Assembly (NCBI GenBank): GCA_964517075.1
Contig: CAZFAT010000227.1
Coordinates: 1-8,735 of the forward strand
Source of the DNA: CAZFAT01 sp964517075
Lineage (GTDB): Bacteria > Acidobacteriota > Vicinamibacteria > Vicinamibacterales > SCN-69-37
DNA length: 8,735 nucleotides
Direction of reading: 5' to 3'
Of the stretch, positions 1 to 6,321 are shown in pieces; position 1 is the first letter of the stretch, and the number at the start of each line of letters is the position of its first letter. Under the pieces are notes generated by a model. That model was not told the DNA's origin. It worked only from the letters and a program-made list of their open reading frames with translations, and made no database searches. The translations under genes were made by a program, and so were the position numbers.

Positions 1-753
1 CGGCGCCGACGACTCGAGCGCCAGCACCGCGTCCGCCCGCGCGGCCAGGTGCAGCGCGAAGACCCCCTGGTAGGTTAACGCATCGAGCGCGCGCCCGCGC
101 GCATAGCGGACCGAGGCCGCGTGATTCTCACGCTGATCGAGAAACAACCCGGTCTTCTGACCGTGGCGCAGATCCACCCCCAGACGCACCGCGCCTTCGC
201 GGACGGTCAGGCGTTCGGGCACCGCGCCGTGGACCACGTCCACCCGATCGTCGAGCCCCTCGAGCCGGCGGACCTTCGCGTCATTGCGAACGAGGATGCC
301 GGCCGGACGAACGCGCTCGATCAGCAACTCGGTCACGAGCGCCAGCCGTCGATCGGCCCCCTGCGAGAGCGTCTGCACCACGAGGTAGACGCGCTCGTCG
401 TCGCCGTACCGATCGACCACGAGGCCGGGCAGCCGATCCCCCTCCGCGTGCACGAGCCGGAACGCCGTTGCGTCGGGGCCCAGCGCGTCCCGGTACCGCA
501 CCGCGGCGTCGATTCGGCCGGCGAGCCACGCGCGTTCGTCGAAGGCGGCGCCCGTGTCGGTGGCGATCATCCGCAGGGCAATCTGCGACGTGCTGCTCCA
601 GAACGCCCAGCCCAGTCGCCGCCCGCGCTCGGCCGTAACGGCGACGATGTCGCCCGGCTCGGCGTCGGCGTCGACGACGTCCGATCGATAGATCCAGGGA
701 TGGCCGGCGCGCAGGCGATCCGCGCCGCGGCGGGCGACAACAGCAATAGGCAT
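1..753 (-). CDS. rlmI: Class I SAM-dependent rRNA large-subunit methyltransferase, RlmI-like (3' end cut by window edge)
   Basis: Reading the minus strand from the ATG at 753-751 gives 251 codons without a stop up to base 1, so the C-terminal part lies outside the window. The N-terminus looks like a PUA RNA-binding domain (residues about 1-70, with RLRAGHPWIYRSDV at 13-26). It is followed by the linker typical of the RlmI/YccW family (HAEGDRLPGLVVDRYGD, 102-118), then RNDAKVRRLEGL (157-168) and GQKTGLFLDQREN (198-210), and then the start of the SAM-binding motif I (LDALTYQGVFALHLA, about 223-237). E. coli RlmI makes m5C1962 in 23S rRNA in the cytoplasm; the same target here is inferred. The catalytic cysteine region is not visible. 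An in-frame TGA at 774-772 limits the start, and the 753 ATG is the first one after it. There is no clear Shine-Dalgarno. The gene is transcribed divergently from rpiB. Confidence 0.9.
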   Translation of the reverse strand, partial: MPIAVVARRGADRLRAGHPWIYRSDVVDADAEPGDIVAVTAERGRRLGWAFWSSTSQIALRMIATDTGAAFDERAWLAGRIDAAVRYRDALGPDATAFRLVHAEGDRLPGLVVDRYGDDERVYLVVQTLSQGADRRLALVTELLIERVRPAGILVRNDAKVRRLEGLDDRVDVVHGAVPERLTVREGAVRLGVDLRHGQKTGLFLDQRENHAASVRYARGRALDALTYQGVFALHLAARADAVLALESSAP

Positions 754-782
754 GCCTGTGGTGTATTGATATCATCCCCTGC
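748..782. promoter_or_regulatory. Compact divergent start region shared by the rlmI-like gene and rpiB
   Basis: Only 29 bp separate the start codons of the minus-strand methyltransferase (753) and rpiB (783), so promoters for both directions must overlap each other or extend into the coding regions. The stretch is more A/T-rich than its surroundings and holds two perfect palindromes: AGGCATGCCT at 748-757, which contains the methyltransferase start codon, and TGATATCA at 767-774. TATCAT (770-775, plus) and TATCAA (minus, about 773-768) resemble -10 hexamers and lie only 7 to 15 bp from the start codons. Neither gene has a visible Shine-Dalgarno here. Very short or absent leaders would fit; this is inference. 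Confidence 0.35.
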
Positions 783-1247
783 ATGCGCATCGCGCTCGGC
801 GCCGATCACGCTGGCGTCGCTCTCAAGGCCGATATCAAACGCCTGCTGCTGGACCGGGGACTCGACGTGGTCGACCTCGGCACCGATTCCACGGACCCGG
901 TGGACTACCCGGACATCGCGGTCCGCGTGGGTGAGGAGGTCGGATCGGGGCGCGCCGAGCAGGGCATCCTGCTCTGCGGGTCGGGCATCGGCATGGCCAT
1001 GGCGGCCAACAAGCTGCCCGGCGTGCGGGCCGCGCCGGTCACCGACGAGGACTCCGCGCGGCTGAGCCGCGAGCACAACGACGCCAACGTCCTCGCGCTC
1101 GGCGCGCGGACGACGCCGCTGGACCTCGCGCGCCGGATCGTCGAGCTGTTCCTCGACACGCCGTTCGGCGGCGGCCGGCACCGGCGCCGGGTCGACAAGA
1201 TCAACGGGCTCGACGCCCGGCCCGACTTTGCCTCACGCAAGGATTGA
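783..1247 (+). CDS. rpiB: Ribose-5-phosphate isomerase B
   Basis: The 154-residue product matches the RpiB/LacAB sugar-phosphate isomerase family over its whole length, which is normal for the family. It interconverts ribose 5-phosphate and ribulose 5-phosphate in the non-oxidative pentose phosphate pathway in the cytosol. Visible signatures are the N-terminal GADHAG (6-11, His9), the phosphate-binding and catalytic loop ILLCGSGIGM (62-71, with Cys65 as the expected active-site base) and SREHNDANVLALG (95-107, His98). The start MRIALGADHAG is the usual beginning of the family. It is followed by glyA after only 3 bp, and the ribosome-binding site of glyA sits inside its last codons, so the two are very likely co-transcribed. 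A related sugar-phosphate isomerase such as allose-6-phosphate isomerase is possible, but the glyA context favours RpiB. Confidence 0.95.
   Translation: MRIALGADHAGVALKADIKRLLLDRGLDVVDLGTDSTDPVDYPDIAVRVGEEVGSGRAEQGILLCGSGIGMAMAANKLPGVRAAPVTDEDSARLSREHNDANVLALGARTTPLDLARRIVELFLDTPFGGGRHRRRVDKINGLDARPDFASRKD
1239..1243 (+). promoter_or_regulatory. Ribosome binding site of glyA
   Basis: AAGGA lies 7 nt upstream of the glyA ATG at 1251, inside the last codons of rpiB. It supports the chosen glyA start and translational linkage between the two genes. Confidence 0.6.
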
Positions 1248-1250
1248 CCG

Positions 1251-2531
1251 ATGCCCACCACTGCCCAGACGCCTGAGTCGCTCACGCTGTCGCACCTGCA
1301 GGCGACCGATCCCGACATCGCGCGCGCCATCGCCGACGAGCGGCGGCGGCAGGACGAAGGCCTCGAGCTGATCGCCTCCGAGAACTTCGTCAGCCTGGCC
1401 GTGCTGGAAGCGGCCGGGAGCGTCCTGACGAACAAGTACGCCGAAGGTTACCCCGGCCGCCGTTACTACGGTGGCTGCGAGTTCGTGGATGTCGCCGAGT
1501 CGCTCGCCATCGCCCGCGCGCGCGAGCTGTTCGGCGCCGACCACGTCAACGTGCAGCCGCACTCCGGCGCGCAGGCCAACATGGCCGTCTACATGGCCGT
1601 GCTCAAGCCGGGCGACACCATGCTCGGCATGAACCTCGCGCAGGGGGGACACCTCACCCACGGCCATCCCCTCAACTTCTCCGGCAAGTACTTCACCGTC
1701 GTCCCCTACGGCGTCCGCAAAGACGACGAGCGGCTGGACTACGACGACCTCGACCGCCTCGCCCGCGAGCACCGGCCGAAGCTGATTGTCGTGGGGGCCA
1801 GCGCCTATCCGCGCCAGATCGACTTCGCGCGCATCCGCCGCACGGCCGACGACACCGGCGCGCTCATGATGACCGACATGGCGCACATCGCCGGGCTGGT
1901 GGCCGCGGACCTGCATCCCAATCCGGTCCCGCATTCAGACTTCGTGACGACGACCACGCACAAGACGCTGCGCGGCCCGCGGGGGGGCATGGTCCTCTGC
2001 CGTCAGGCTTTCGCGAAAGATCTCGAACGCGCGGTCTTTCCGGGCGAGCAGGGCGGCCCGCTGATGCACATCATCGCGGCGAAGGCCGTGTGCTTCAAGG
2101 AAGCACTGACGCCGGCCTTTCGCGGCTACCAACAGCAGATCGTCGCGAACGCCGCGCGCCTGGCCGCGGGACTGGAGGCCGCCGGGTTCCGCCTGGTCAG
2201 CGGCGGCACGGACAATCACCTGATGCTCGTCGACGTCTTCTCGAAGGGCCTCACGGGCAAAGTCGCCGAAGCGGCGCTCGACCGCGCCAGCATCACCGTC
2301 AACAAGAACACCATTCCGTACGATCAGCATCCGCCCATGGTGGCGAGCGGCATCCGCCTCGGCACGCCGGCCGTCACCTCGCGCGGCATGCGCGAAGCCG
2401 AGATGGACCGGGTGGCCGGGTTCATCGCGCGCGTGCTCGCGGCGCCGCAGGACGAGGCCGTGCTGCAGGCCGTCCGGGCCGACGTGAAGACGCTGTGCCG
2501 GACCTTCCCGCTGTACCCGACGCTGGCCTGA
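1251..2531 (+). CDS. glyA: Serine hydroxymethyltransferase
   Basis: A full-length 426-residue SHMT, a cytosolic PLP enzyme of fold type I that converts serine and tetrahydrofolate to glycine and 5,10-methylene-tetrahydrofolate, feeding one-carbon metabolism. Visible features are LIASENF (40-46), NKYAEGYPGRRYYGG (61-75, holding the active-site Glu65 and the tyrosines equivalent to Tyr55 and Tyr65 of E. coli GlyA), QPHSGAQAN (102-110), the PLP-binding Asp209 and His212 in TDMAHIAGLVA, the Schiff-base Lys238 in TTTTHKTLRGPRGG, and the carboxylate-binding Arg369 in SGIRLGTPAVTSRG. About 9 extra residues precede the alignable core compared with E. coli. The ATG has an AAGGA at good spacing. Position directly after rpiB and before the helicase suggests one operon. 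Confidence 0.98.
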   Translation: MPTTAQTPESLTLSHLQATDPDIARAIADERRRQDEGLELIASENFVSLAVLEAAGSVLTNKYAEGYPGRRYYGGCEFVDVAESLAIARARELFGADHVNVQPHSGAQANMAVYMAVLKPGDTMLGMNLAQGGHLTHGHPLNFSGKYFTVVPYGVRKDDERLDYDDLDRLAREHRPKLIVVGASAYPRQIDFARIRRTADDTGALMMTDMAHIAGLVAADLHPNPVPHSDFVTTTTHKTLRGPRGGMVLCRQAFAKDLERAVFPGEQGGPLMHIIAAKAVCFKEALTPAFRGYQQQIVANAARLAAGLEAAGFRLVSGGTDNHLMLVDVFSKGLTGKVAEAALDRASITVNKNTIPYDQHPPMVASGIRLGTPAVTSRGMREAEMDRVAGFIARVLAAPQDEAVLQAVRADVKTLCRTFPLYPTLA

Positions 2532-2548
2532 GCCCGCGCGTCGCGGCC

Positions 2549-4471
2549 GTGCTCGCCGCCGGCGGGCCCCTGGCCTCGGGCCTCGAGGGCTTCGAGGCGC
2601 GGCCCGGGCAGCAACGGCTGGCCGAGGCCGTCGCCGCCACCTTCGAGCGCGGCGGCGTCCTGCTCGCGGAAGCGGGCACCGGCACCGGCAAGACACTGGC
2701 CTATCTCGTGCCCGCCGTGCTCGACGGCCGGCGCGTCCTCATCTCAACCGGCACGCGGACGTTGCAGGAGCAGGTCTTCCACAAAGACCTGCCCGCCCTC
2801 GGTCGCGCCCTCGGCCGCGAGATCCGCGCGGCCTACATGAAGGGACGGACCAACTACCTCTGCCGGCACCGCCTGGGCCGGCTGCAGGAAGCCGCCGGCG
2901 GTCTCGCCGTCGAAGACCGGCAGTGGCTCGAACGCATCGCCGAGTGGGCGGCGGTCACCGCGACAGGCGACCGCGCCGAAATCGACGATCTGCCGGACGA
3001 TCTCCCCTTCTGGGCGGAATTGACCGCGACGCGCGATCAATGCCTCGGTCGCGAATGCCCCGAGTTCACCGACTGCTTCGTCGCGCGCATGCGCGATCAG
3101 GCGGCCGCCTCGGACGTCGTCATCGTCAACCACCACCTGCTGTGCGCGGACGCGTCGGTGCGCCAGGGCGCGCTCGGCGAAGTCATCCCGGCGTGCGACC
3201 TCGCAGTCATTGACGAGGCGCACCAGCTCGAGGATGCCGTCACGCAGTATTTCGGCGTCTCGGTCAGTTCGTTCCGGCTGCACGATTTCGTGCGCGATCT
3301 GAAGAAAGGCCTCGGGGCCGTGCCGGCCGAGCAGGGCCGTGTGGCCACGCGCATGGCGCTCGCCATCGATGACATGGAGGCGTCGGCCTGGAAGCTGTTC
3401 GATGCCGTGCGGGCCATCATCCTGGACGAGGCCTCGAACGATCGCCTCGCGCTTTCGGCCGACCTCACCGAACGGCTGCAGCCGGCCCGGCGCGCGCTCG
3501 ACGACGCGCTCGAACGGCTGACGGAGCGGTTGACCGGCTGGCCGGGCGCCTCGGAAGACCTCATGGCCCTCGCCCGCCGGGCCGCCGAACTCGGCGAGGA
3601 TCTCGGCCGTGTGGCGGGCTCGGGCGATCCGGGCGAGGTGCGTTTTGTCGAGGTGCGGGGGCGCGCGGTGTTCCTGCGCGCCGCGCCCATCGATGCCTCC
3701 TCGATCATCCGGGCCGCGATCATCGGCGAGCGTCACGCCACCGTGCTGACGTCGGCCACGCTGACGGTCGAGGGGACCTTCGACTACGCCGTGAGCCGGC
3801 TGGGGGCGCCCGACGCGGTCACCCTGCGCCTGCCGTCGGAGTTCGACTTCCGCCGTCAGGCCCTGCTCTATCTCCCCCCGGATCTCCCCGATCCGCGCTC
3901 TCCTGGCTTCAACCTGGCCGCGGCCGGGGCCATCGCCCGGATCCTCGAGTGCACGGCGGGGCGAGCCTTCGTGTTGTTTACGTCGTACGCCGCGATGCGG
4001 GACGTGCACGCGCGGCTCGCGGATCGGCTGGAGTGGCCCCTATTCGTGCAGGGCACCGCGCCGCGATCGAGCCTGCTGCGCGACTTCCGCGCCACGCCCC
4101 ACGCGGTGCTCCTCGCGACGTCGAGCTTCTGGCAGGGCGTGGATGTCGTCGGCGACGCCCTGAGCTGCGTCATCGTCGACCGACTTCCTTTTGCGTCGCC
4201 GGCCGATCCGCTCGTCGCCGCCCGCATTGCCGCCATCAGGGCCCGCGGGGGCGATCCCTTCGGCGACTACCAGGTGCCGCTGGCGATTGTCACCCTCCAG
4301 CAGGGACTGGGACGGCTGATCCGGAGCGCGAGCGACCGCGGCGTGCTGGCGGTCCTCGACCCCCGCCTCCGGCGGATGGGCTACGGCCGCCGGTTCCTGG
4401 CCTCGATCCCCCCGGCGCCCATCACGGACGACTTGCGGGCGGTGGGGCGGTTTCTGGGTGCGACGGTGTAA
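2549..4471 (+). CDS. dinG: ATP-dependent DNA helicase of the DinG/YoaA (XPD-like, Fe-S) family
   Basis: A superfamily 2, XPD-like 5'-to-3' helicase, about 640 residues, close to YoaA (636) and shorter than E. coli DinG (716). Such enzymes act in DNA damage tolerance and in removal of R-loops or forks. Numbering from the GTG at 2549: an RPGQQ Q-like motif (18-22), Walker A EAGTGTGKT (41-49, Lys48), motif Ia STGTRTLQEQ, the Fe-S domain cysteines Cys105, Cys165, Cys170 and Cys176, the DEAH box at 222-225, LTSATL in motif III, SSFWQGVDVVGDAL (motif V region) and QQGLGRLIRS (584-593, motif VI). All four cluster ligands are present. The start is uncertain. GTG 2549 has no Shine-Dalgarno, and the codons just before it (SPRVAA) look family-like, so a CTG at 2528 overlapping the glyA stop, or a GTG at 2495 inside glyA, are alternatives. 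A GC-rich 7-bp stem (2580-2598) follows the start. Likely co-transcribed with glyA. Confidence 0.93.
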   Translation: MLAAGGPLASGLEGFEARPGQQRLAEAVAATFERGGVLLAEAGTGTGKTLAYLVPAVLDGRRVLISTGTRTLQEQVFHKDLPALGRALGREIRAAYMKGRTNYLCRHRLGRLQEAAGGLAVEDRQWLERIAEWAAVTATGDRAEIDDLPDDLPFWAELTATRDQCLGRECPEFTDCFVARMRDQAAASDVVIVNHHLLCADASVRQGALGEVIPACDLAVIDEAHQLEDAVTQYFGVSVSSFRLHDFVRDLKKGLGAVPAEQGRVATRMALAIDDMEASAWKLFDAVRAIILDEASNDRLALSADLTERLQPARRALDDALERLTERLTGWPGASEDLMALARRAAELGEDLGRVAGSGDPGEVRFVEVRGRAVFLRAAPIDASSIIRAAIIGERHATVLTSATLTVEGTFDYAVSRLGAPDAVTLRLPSEFDFRRQALLYLPPDLPDPRSPGFNLAAAGAIARILECTAGRAFVLFTSYAAMRDVHARLADRLEWPLFVQGTAPRSSLLRDFRATPHAVLLATSSFWQGVDVVGDALSCVIVDRLPFASPADPLVAARIAAIRARGGDPFGDYQVPLAIVTLQQGLGRLIRSASDRGVLAVLDPRLRRMGYGRRFLASIPPAPITDDLRAVGRFLGATV

Positions 4472-4486
4472 ACTGGCCTTGATTGC

Positions 4487-4492
4487 AGGAGG
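4487..4492 (+). promoter_or_regulatory. Strong Shine-Dalgarno of the TPR protein gene
   Basis: A perfect AGGAGG, 5 nt before the ATG at 4498. It fixes that start against a TTG at 4483 that would add five residues and would place the Shine-Dalgarno inside the coding region. It is the only consensus ribosome-binding site in the window, suggesting this gene is translated more strongly than its neighbours. Confidence 0.85.
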
Positions 4493-4497
4493 CGACC

Positions 4498-5559
4498 ATG
4501 ACGCGTCAGCACAGGGTCTTGCGAGCATTGCTGGTGGGGGCGACGATGGTCGCGATGATCGCCACGGCGGTGCCCGTGGCCGGCCAAGCCGGGGCGCTGG
4601 CACGTCTGCGCGGCCGCGCCGTTGACGAGAAGAACCAGCCCGTGGCCGACGCGGAAATCACCATCGAAGCCGTCGGCGGCGATCAGGCCTACAAGTACAC
4701 GCTGAAAACCGGCCGGGACGGAGTGTTCCAGCACGCGGGCATCTACGCCGGCACGGGCTACGGGTCGTACACGATCGTGGCGCGCAAGGGCGATCTCGAA
4801 GGCGAAATCCGCGGCGTGGCGGTCAAGGGCGGGATCGTCAACCCCCTCCCGGACATCATCCTGTCGGCGGCCATCGGCGGACCGACGACGGCGAGCGGCG
4901 AGCGGATGACGGCCGCTGAGATTGCGGACTTCAACCGCAAGCAAGAAGAGCTCAAGCGGTTGTACGAAGGCGTCAACGCCGACATCGACGCCAAGAATTA
5001 CGACGCGGCCATTACCAAGCTCCAGGCAATTATCGAAGGCCGGAAGGACTGCGCCAACTGCTACGCCGCGCTCGGCGGCGTCTACCTGCGGAAGGGCGAC
5101 CTGGCGAATGCGGAGAAGTCGCATCTCGAAGCCATCAAGCTCGACCCGAAACTGGCCAGCTCCTACGACGACCTGGGCACGATCTACAACCAGCAGCGCA
5201 AGTTCGAAGAAGCGGGCAAGATGACGACCAGGGCCATGGAGCTGAACCAGGCGGCCGCGGCGAGCGCGGGCGCGGGCGGCGGGGGCGGCGCGGCGCCGTC
5301 GGGCAACGACGCCAAGTCGCTCTACAACCAGGGCGTCATCATGTGGAACCAGAGCAAGGTGCCCGAGGCGCGGGCCTACTTCGAGCGCGCTGTGAAGCTC
5401 GATCCGAAGTACGCCAACGCGCAATACCAGCTGGGCCTCGCCCTCTACAGCGAAGGCAAGGCGGCCGAGGCCAAGGGGCCGCTCGAAACCTACCTGAAGC
5501 TGGCGCCGACCGGGGAGAACGCGGAAACCGCGAAAGCCATTCTCGCCACGATCAAGTAG
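4498..5559 (+). CDS. Secreted TPR protein with N-terminal carboxypeptidase-regulatory-like domain
   Basis: A 353-residue protein of unknown specific function. Residues 1-31 form a Sec-type signal peptide: basic MTRQHRVLR, then a hydrophobic stretch to about 27, then a small-residue region (VAGQA) fit for signal peptidase I. No lipobox cysteine is seen. Residues about 36-125 look like a carboxypeptidase-regulatory-like beta-sandwich (LRGRAVDEKNQPVADAEITI, DGVFQHAG, YTIVARKG). From about 140 to 250 there are TPR-type helices, with ALGGVYLRKGDLANAEKSHL and DLGTIYNQQRKFEEAGKM as clear repeats. An Ala/Gly linker follows (251-269), then two further TPRs (273-345). A CANC pair (185-188) sits at a TPR start. 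The domain order is familiar from Acidobacteriota, where such proteins are common and uncharacterised. Role inferred: periplasmic scaffold or assembly factor. It lies 26 bp after the helicase and 2 bp before yggS. Confidence 0.88.
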   Translation: MTRQHRVLRALLVGATMVAMIATAVPVAGQAGALARLRGRAVDEKNQPVADAEITIEAVGGDQAYKYTLKTGRDGVFQHAGIYAGTGYGSYTIVARKGDLEGEIRGVAVKGGIVNPLPDIILSAAIGGPTTASGERMTAAEIADFNRKQEELKRLYEGVNADIDAKNYDAAITKLQAIIEGRKDCANCYAALGGVYLRKGDLANAEKSHLEAIKLDPKLASSYDDLGTIYNQQRKFEEAGKMTTRAMELNQAAAASAGAGGGGGAAPSGNDAKSLYNQGVIMWNQSKVPEARAYFERAVKLDPKYANAQYQLGLALYSEGKAAEAKGPLETYLKLAPTGENAETAKAILATIK

Positions 5560-5561
5560 CC

Positions 5562-6260
5562 ATGCCGCCGGAGGCGGCACTGGCAGAGCGTCTCACCCGG
5601 GTGCGCCGCCGTCTCGAGGCGGCGGCGCACCGGGCCCAACGACAACCTCACGACATCCGCCTCGTCGCCGTCTCGAAAACCTTCAGTGCCGCGCTGGTGC
5701 GCGAGGCCGCGTCCGCCGGACAGCAGGCCTTCGGCGAGAATCGCGTCCAGGAGGCGCTGGACAAGATCCACGAGCTCGCCGACCTGTCGCTCGAGTGGCA
5801 CTTGATCGGCCACGTCCAGAGCAACAAAGCCAGAAAGGCCGCCACGTTTGCGTGGGTGCAGTCGGTCGATCGGCTCGAGCTCGTGACCAGGCTCGACGCA
5901 GCCGCTGTCGAGCTTGGGACCCGGCCACGCGTCCTGATCCAGGTCGACCTCGCGCACGAAACGACGAAGTACGGCGTTCGACGCGAGGAGATCCGGACGC
6001 TCGTGGACGCCGCGGGTGCGGCGCGCGCGCTGGACCTTCGCGGACTCATGGTCATCCCTCCGGCGCCGGTCGACGCCGAGGACTCGCGCCGGTGGTTCCG
6101 GCAACTGCGGGAGCTGCGCGACGACCTGGTGGCCGGCGGCGCGCCGGCGGACCGGCTGGCGGAGCTCTCGATGGGCATGAGCGACGACTTCGAGGTCGCC
6201 ATCGAGGAGGGCGCGACCCTCATTCGCGTCGGCTCGGCGATCTTTGGAGAGCGCGGGTGA
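5562..6260 (+). CDS. yggS: YggS/PLPBP family pyridoxal-phosphate-binding protein
   Basis: A 232-residue, full-length member of the alanine-racemase-N-terminal-like family (YggS, PROSC/PLPBP, YlmE). These cytosolic single-domain TIM-barrel proteins bind PLP without known catalysis and are linked to vitamin B6 and amino-acid homeostasis. Visible motifs are LVAVSKTF with the PLP lysine Lys39, FGENRVQE (57-64), WHLIGHVQSNK (79-89), KYGV (136-139), GLMVIPP (161-167) and the C-terminal signature LSMGMSDDFEVAIEEGA (202-218), followed by IRVGSAIFGER. The ATG lies 2 bp after the stop of the TPR gene and has no Shine-Dalgarno, so translational coupling is likely. The start codon sits in a GC stem (5563-5579). 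Placement in the same run as the PLP enzyme GlyA is functionally sensible. Confidence 0.95.
   Translation: MPPEAALAERLTRVRRRLEAAAHRAQRQPHDIRLVAVSKTFSAALVREAASAGQQAFGENRVQEALDKIHELADLSLEWHLIGHVQSNKARKAATFAWVQSVDRLELVTRLDAAAVELGTRPRVLIQVDLAHETTKYGVRREEIRTLVDAAGAARALDLRGLMVIPPAPVDAEDSRRWFRQLRELRDDLVAGGAPADRLAELSMGMSDDFEVAIEEGATLIRVGSAIFGERG
5563..5579 (+). promoter_or_regulatory. Perfect inverted repeat enclosing the yggS start codon
   Basis: TGCCGCC (5563-5569) and GGCGGCA (5573-5579) are exact inverted repeats around the triloop GGA, so the T and G of the yggS ATG would lie in a 7-bp GC stem in the mRNA. There is no T-tract after it, so it is not an intrinsic terminator. It could limit independent initiation and make yggS depend on ribosomes finishing the upstream TPR gene. 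The structure is seen in the sequence; the role is inference. Confidence 0.4.
5601..5630 (+). repeat. Near-perfect 30-bp palindrome in the yggS coding region
   Basis: The left arm GTGCGCCGCCG (5601-5611) and the right arm CGGCGGCGCAC (5620-5630) are perfect complements. Between them, T5612 faces G5619 (a G-U pair in RNA) around the palindromic CTCGAG. The RNA could fold into a roughly 13-bp stem with a UCGA tetraloop. It encodes residues 14-23 (VRRRLEAAAH) of YggS, 22 bp downstream of another hairpin that covers the start codon. No U-tract follows. It may be a chance product of Arg/Ala-rich coding at high GC. Confidence 0.45.
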
Positions 6261-6285
6261 AACTGCGCCCGACGTAGTTGACCAA

Positions 6286-6315
6286 TTGACACCTGACGTC
6301 GATTCTTCAAACAAT
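6286..6315 (+). promoter_or_regulatory. Candidate promoter for the amide ligase/radical SAM operon
   Basis: The 61-bp gap after yggS is the longest plus-strand gap in the window and is locally A/T-rich. It holds a perfect TTGACA (6286-6291), preceded by a second TTGAC at 6278-6282. An AACAAT (6310-6315, four of six matches to TATAAT) lies 18 bp downstream. Transcription would begin near 6322, which is the chosen ATG of the next gene, and no Shine-Dalgarno precedes that ATG, so a leaderless mRNA is possible. The -10 match is weak. Confidence 0.35.
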
Positions 6316-6321
6316 CCGCGG

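Noticed and set aside
121..1065. A 314-codon plus-strand open frame opposite the methyltransferase and into rpiB
   Set aside because: It runs antisense to the RlmI-like motifs and out of frame with rpiB, and shows no family features.
783..1247. Reading the first plus-strand gene as LacA/LacB galactose-6-phosphate isomerase
   Set aside because: The catalytic Cys65, SREHNDANVLALG and the adjacent glyA fit RpiB, and there is no tagatose pathway gene nearby.
2090..2548. Upstream extension of the helicase frame deep into glyA
   Set aside because: The extended residues are an out-of-frame reading of conserved GlyA sequence and match nothing in DinG-type helicases, apart from the last few codons next to the proposed start.
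2744..4009. A 421-codon minus-strand open frame opposite the helicase gene
   Set aside because: The plus strand here encodes Walker A, DEAH and Fe-S motifs; the antisense product is compositionally biased and has no motif.
4433..4497. Possible promoter upstream of the TPR gene (GTGTAAACT as an extended -10)
   Set aside because: The match is partial, overlaps the helicase stop codon and lacks a convincing -35 at proper spacing.
4381..5580. A 399-codon minus-strand open frame opposite the TPR gene
   Set aside because: Shadow of a well-supported plus-strand gene with signal peptide and TPRs; no ribosome-binding site or domain supports it.
6257..6277. Six-codon GTG mini-ORF overlapping the yggS stop, as a possible leader peptide
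   Set aside because: It has no ribosome-binding site, no repeated regulatory codons and no terminator/antiterminator pair after it.
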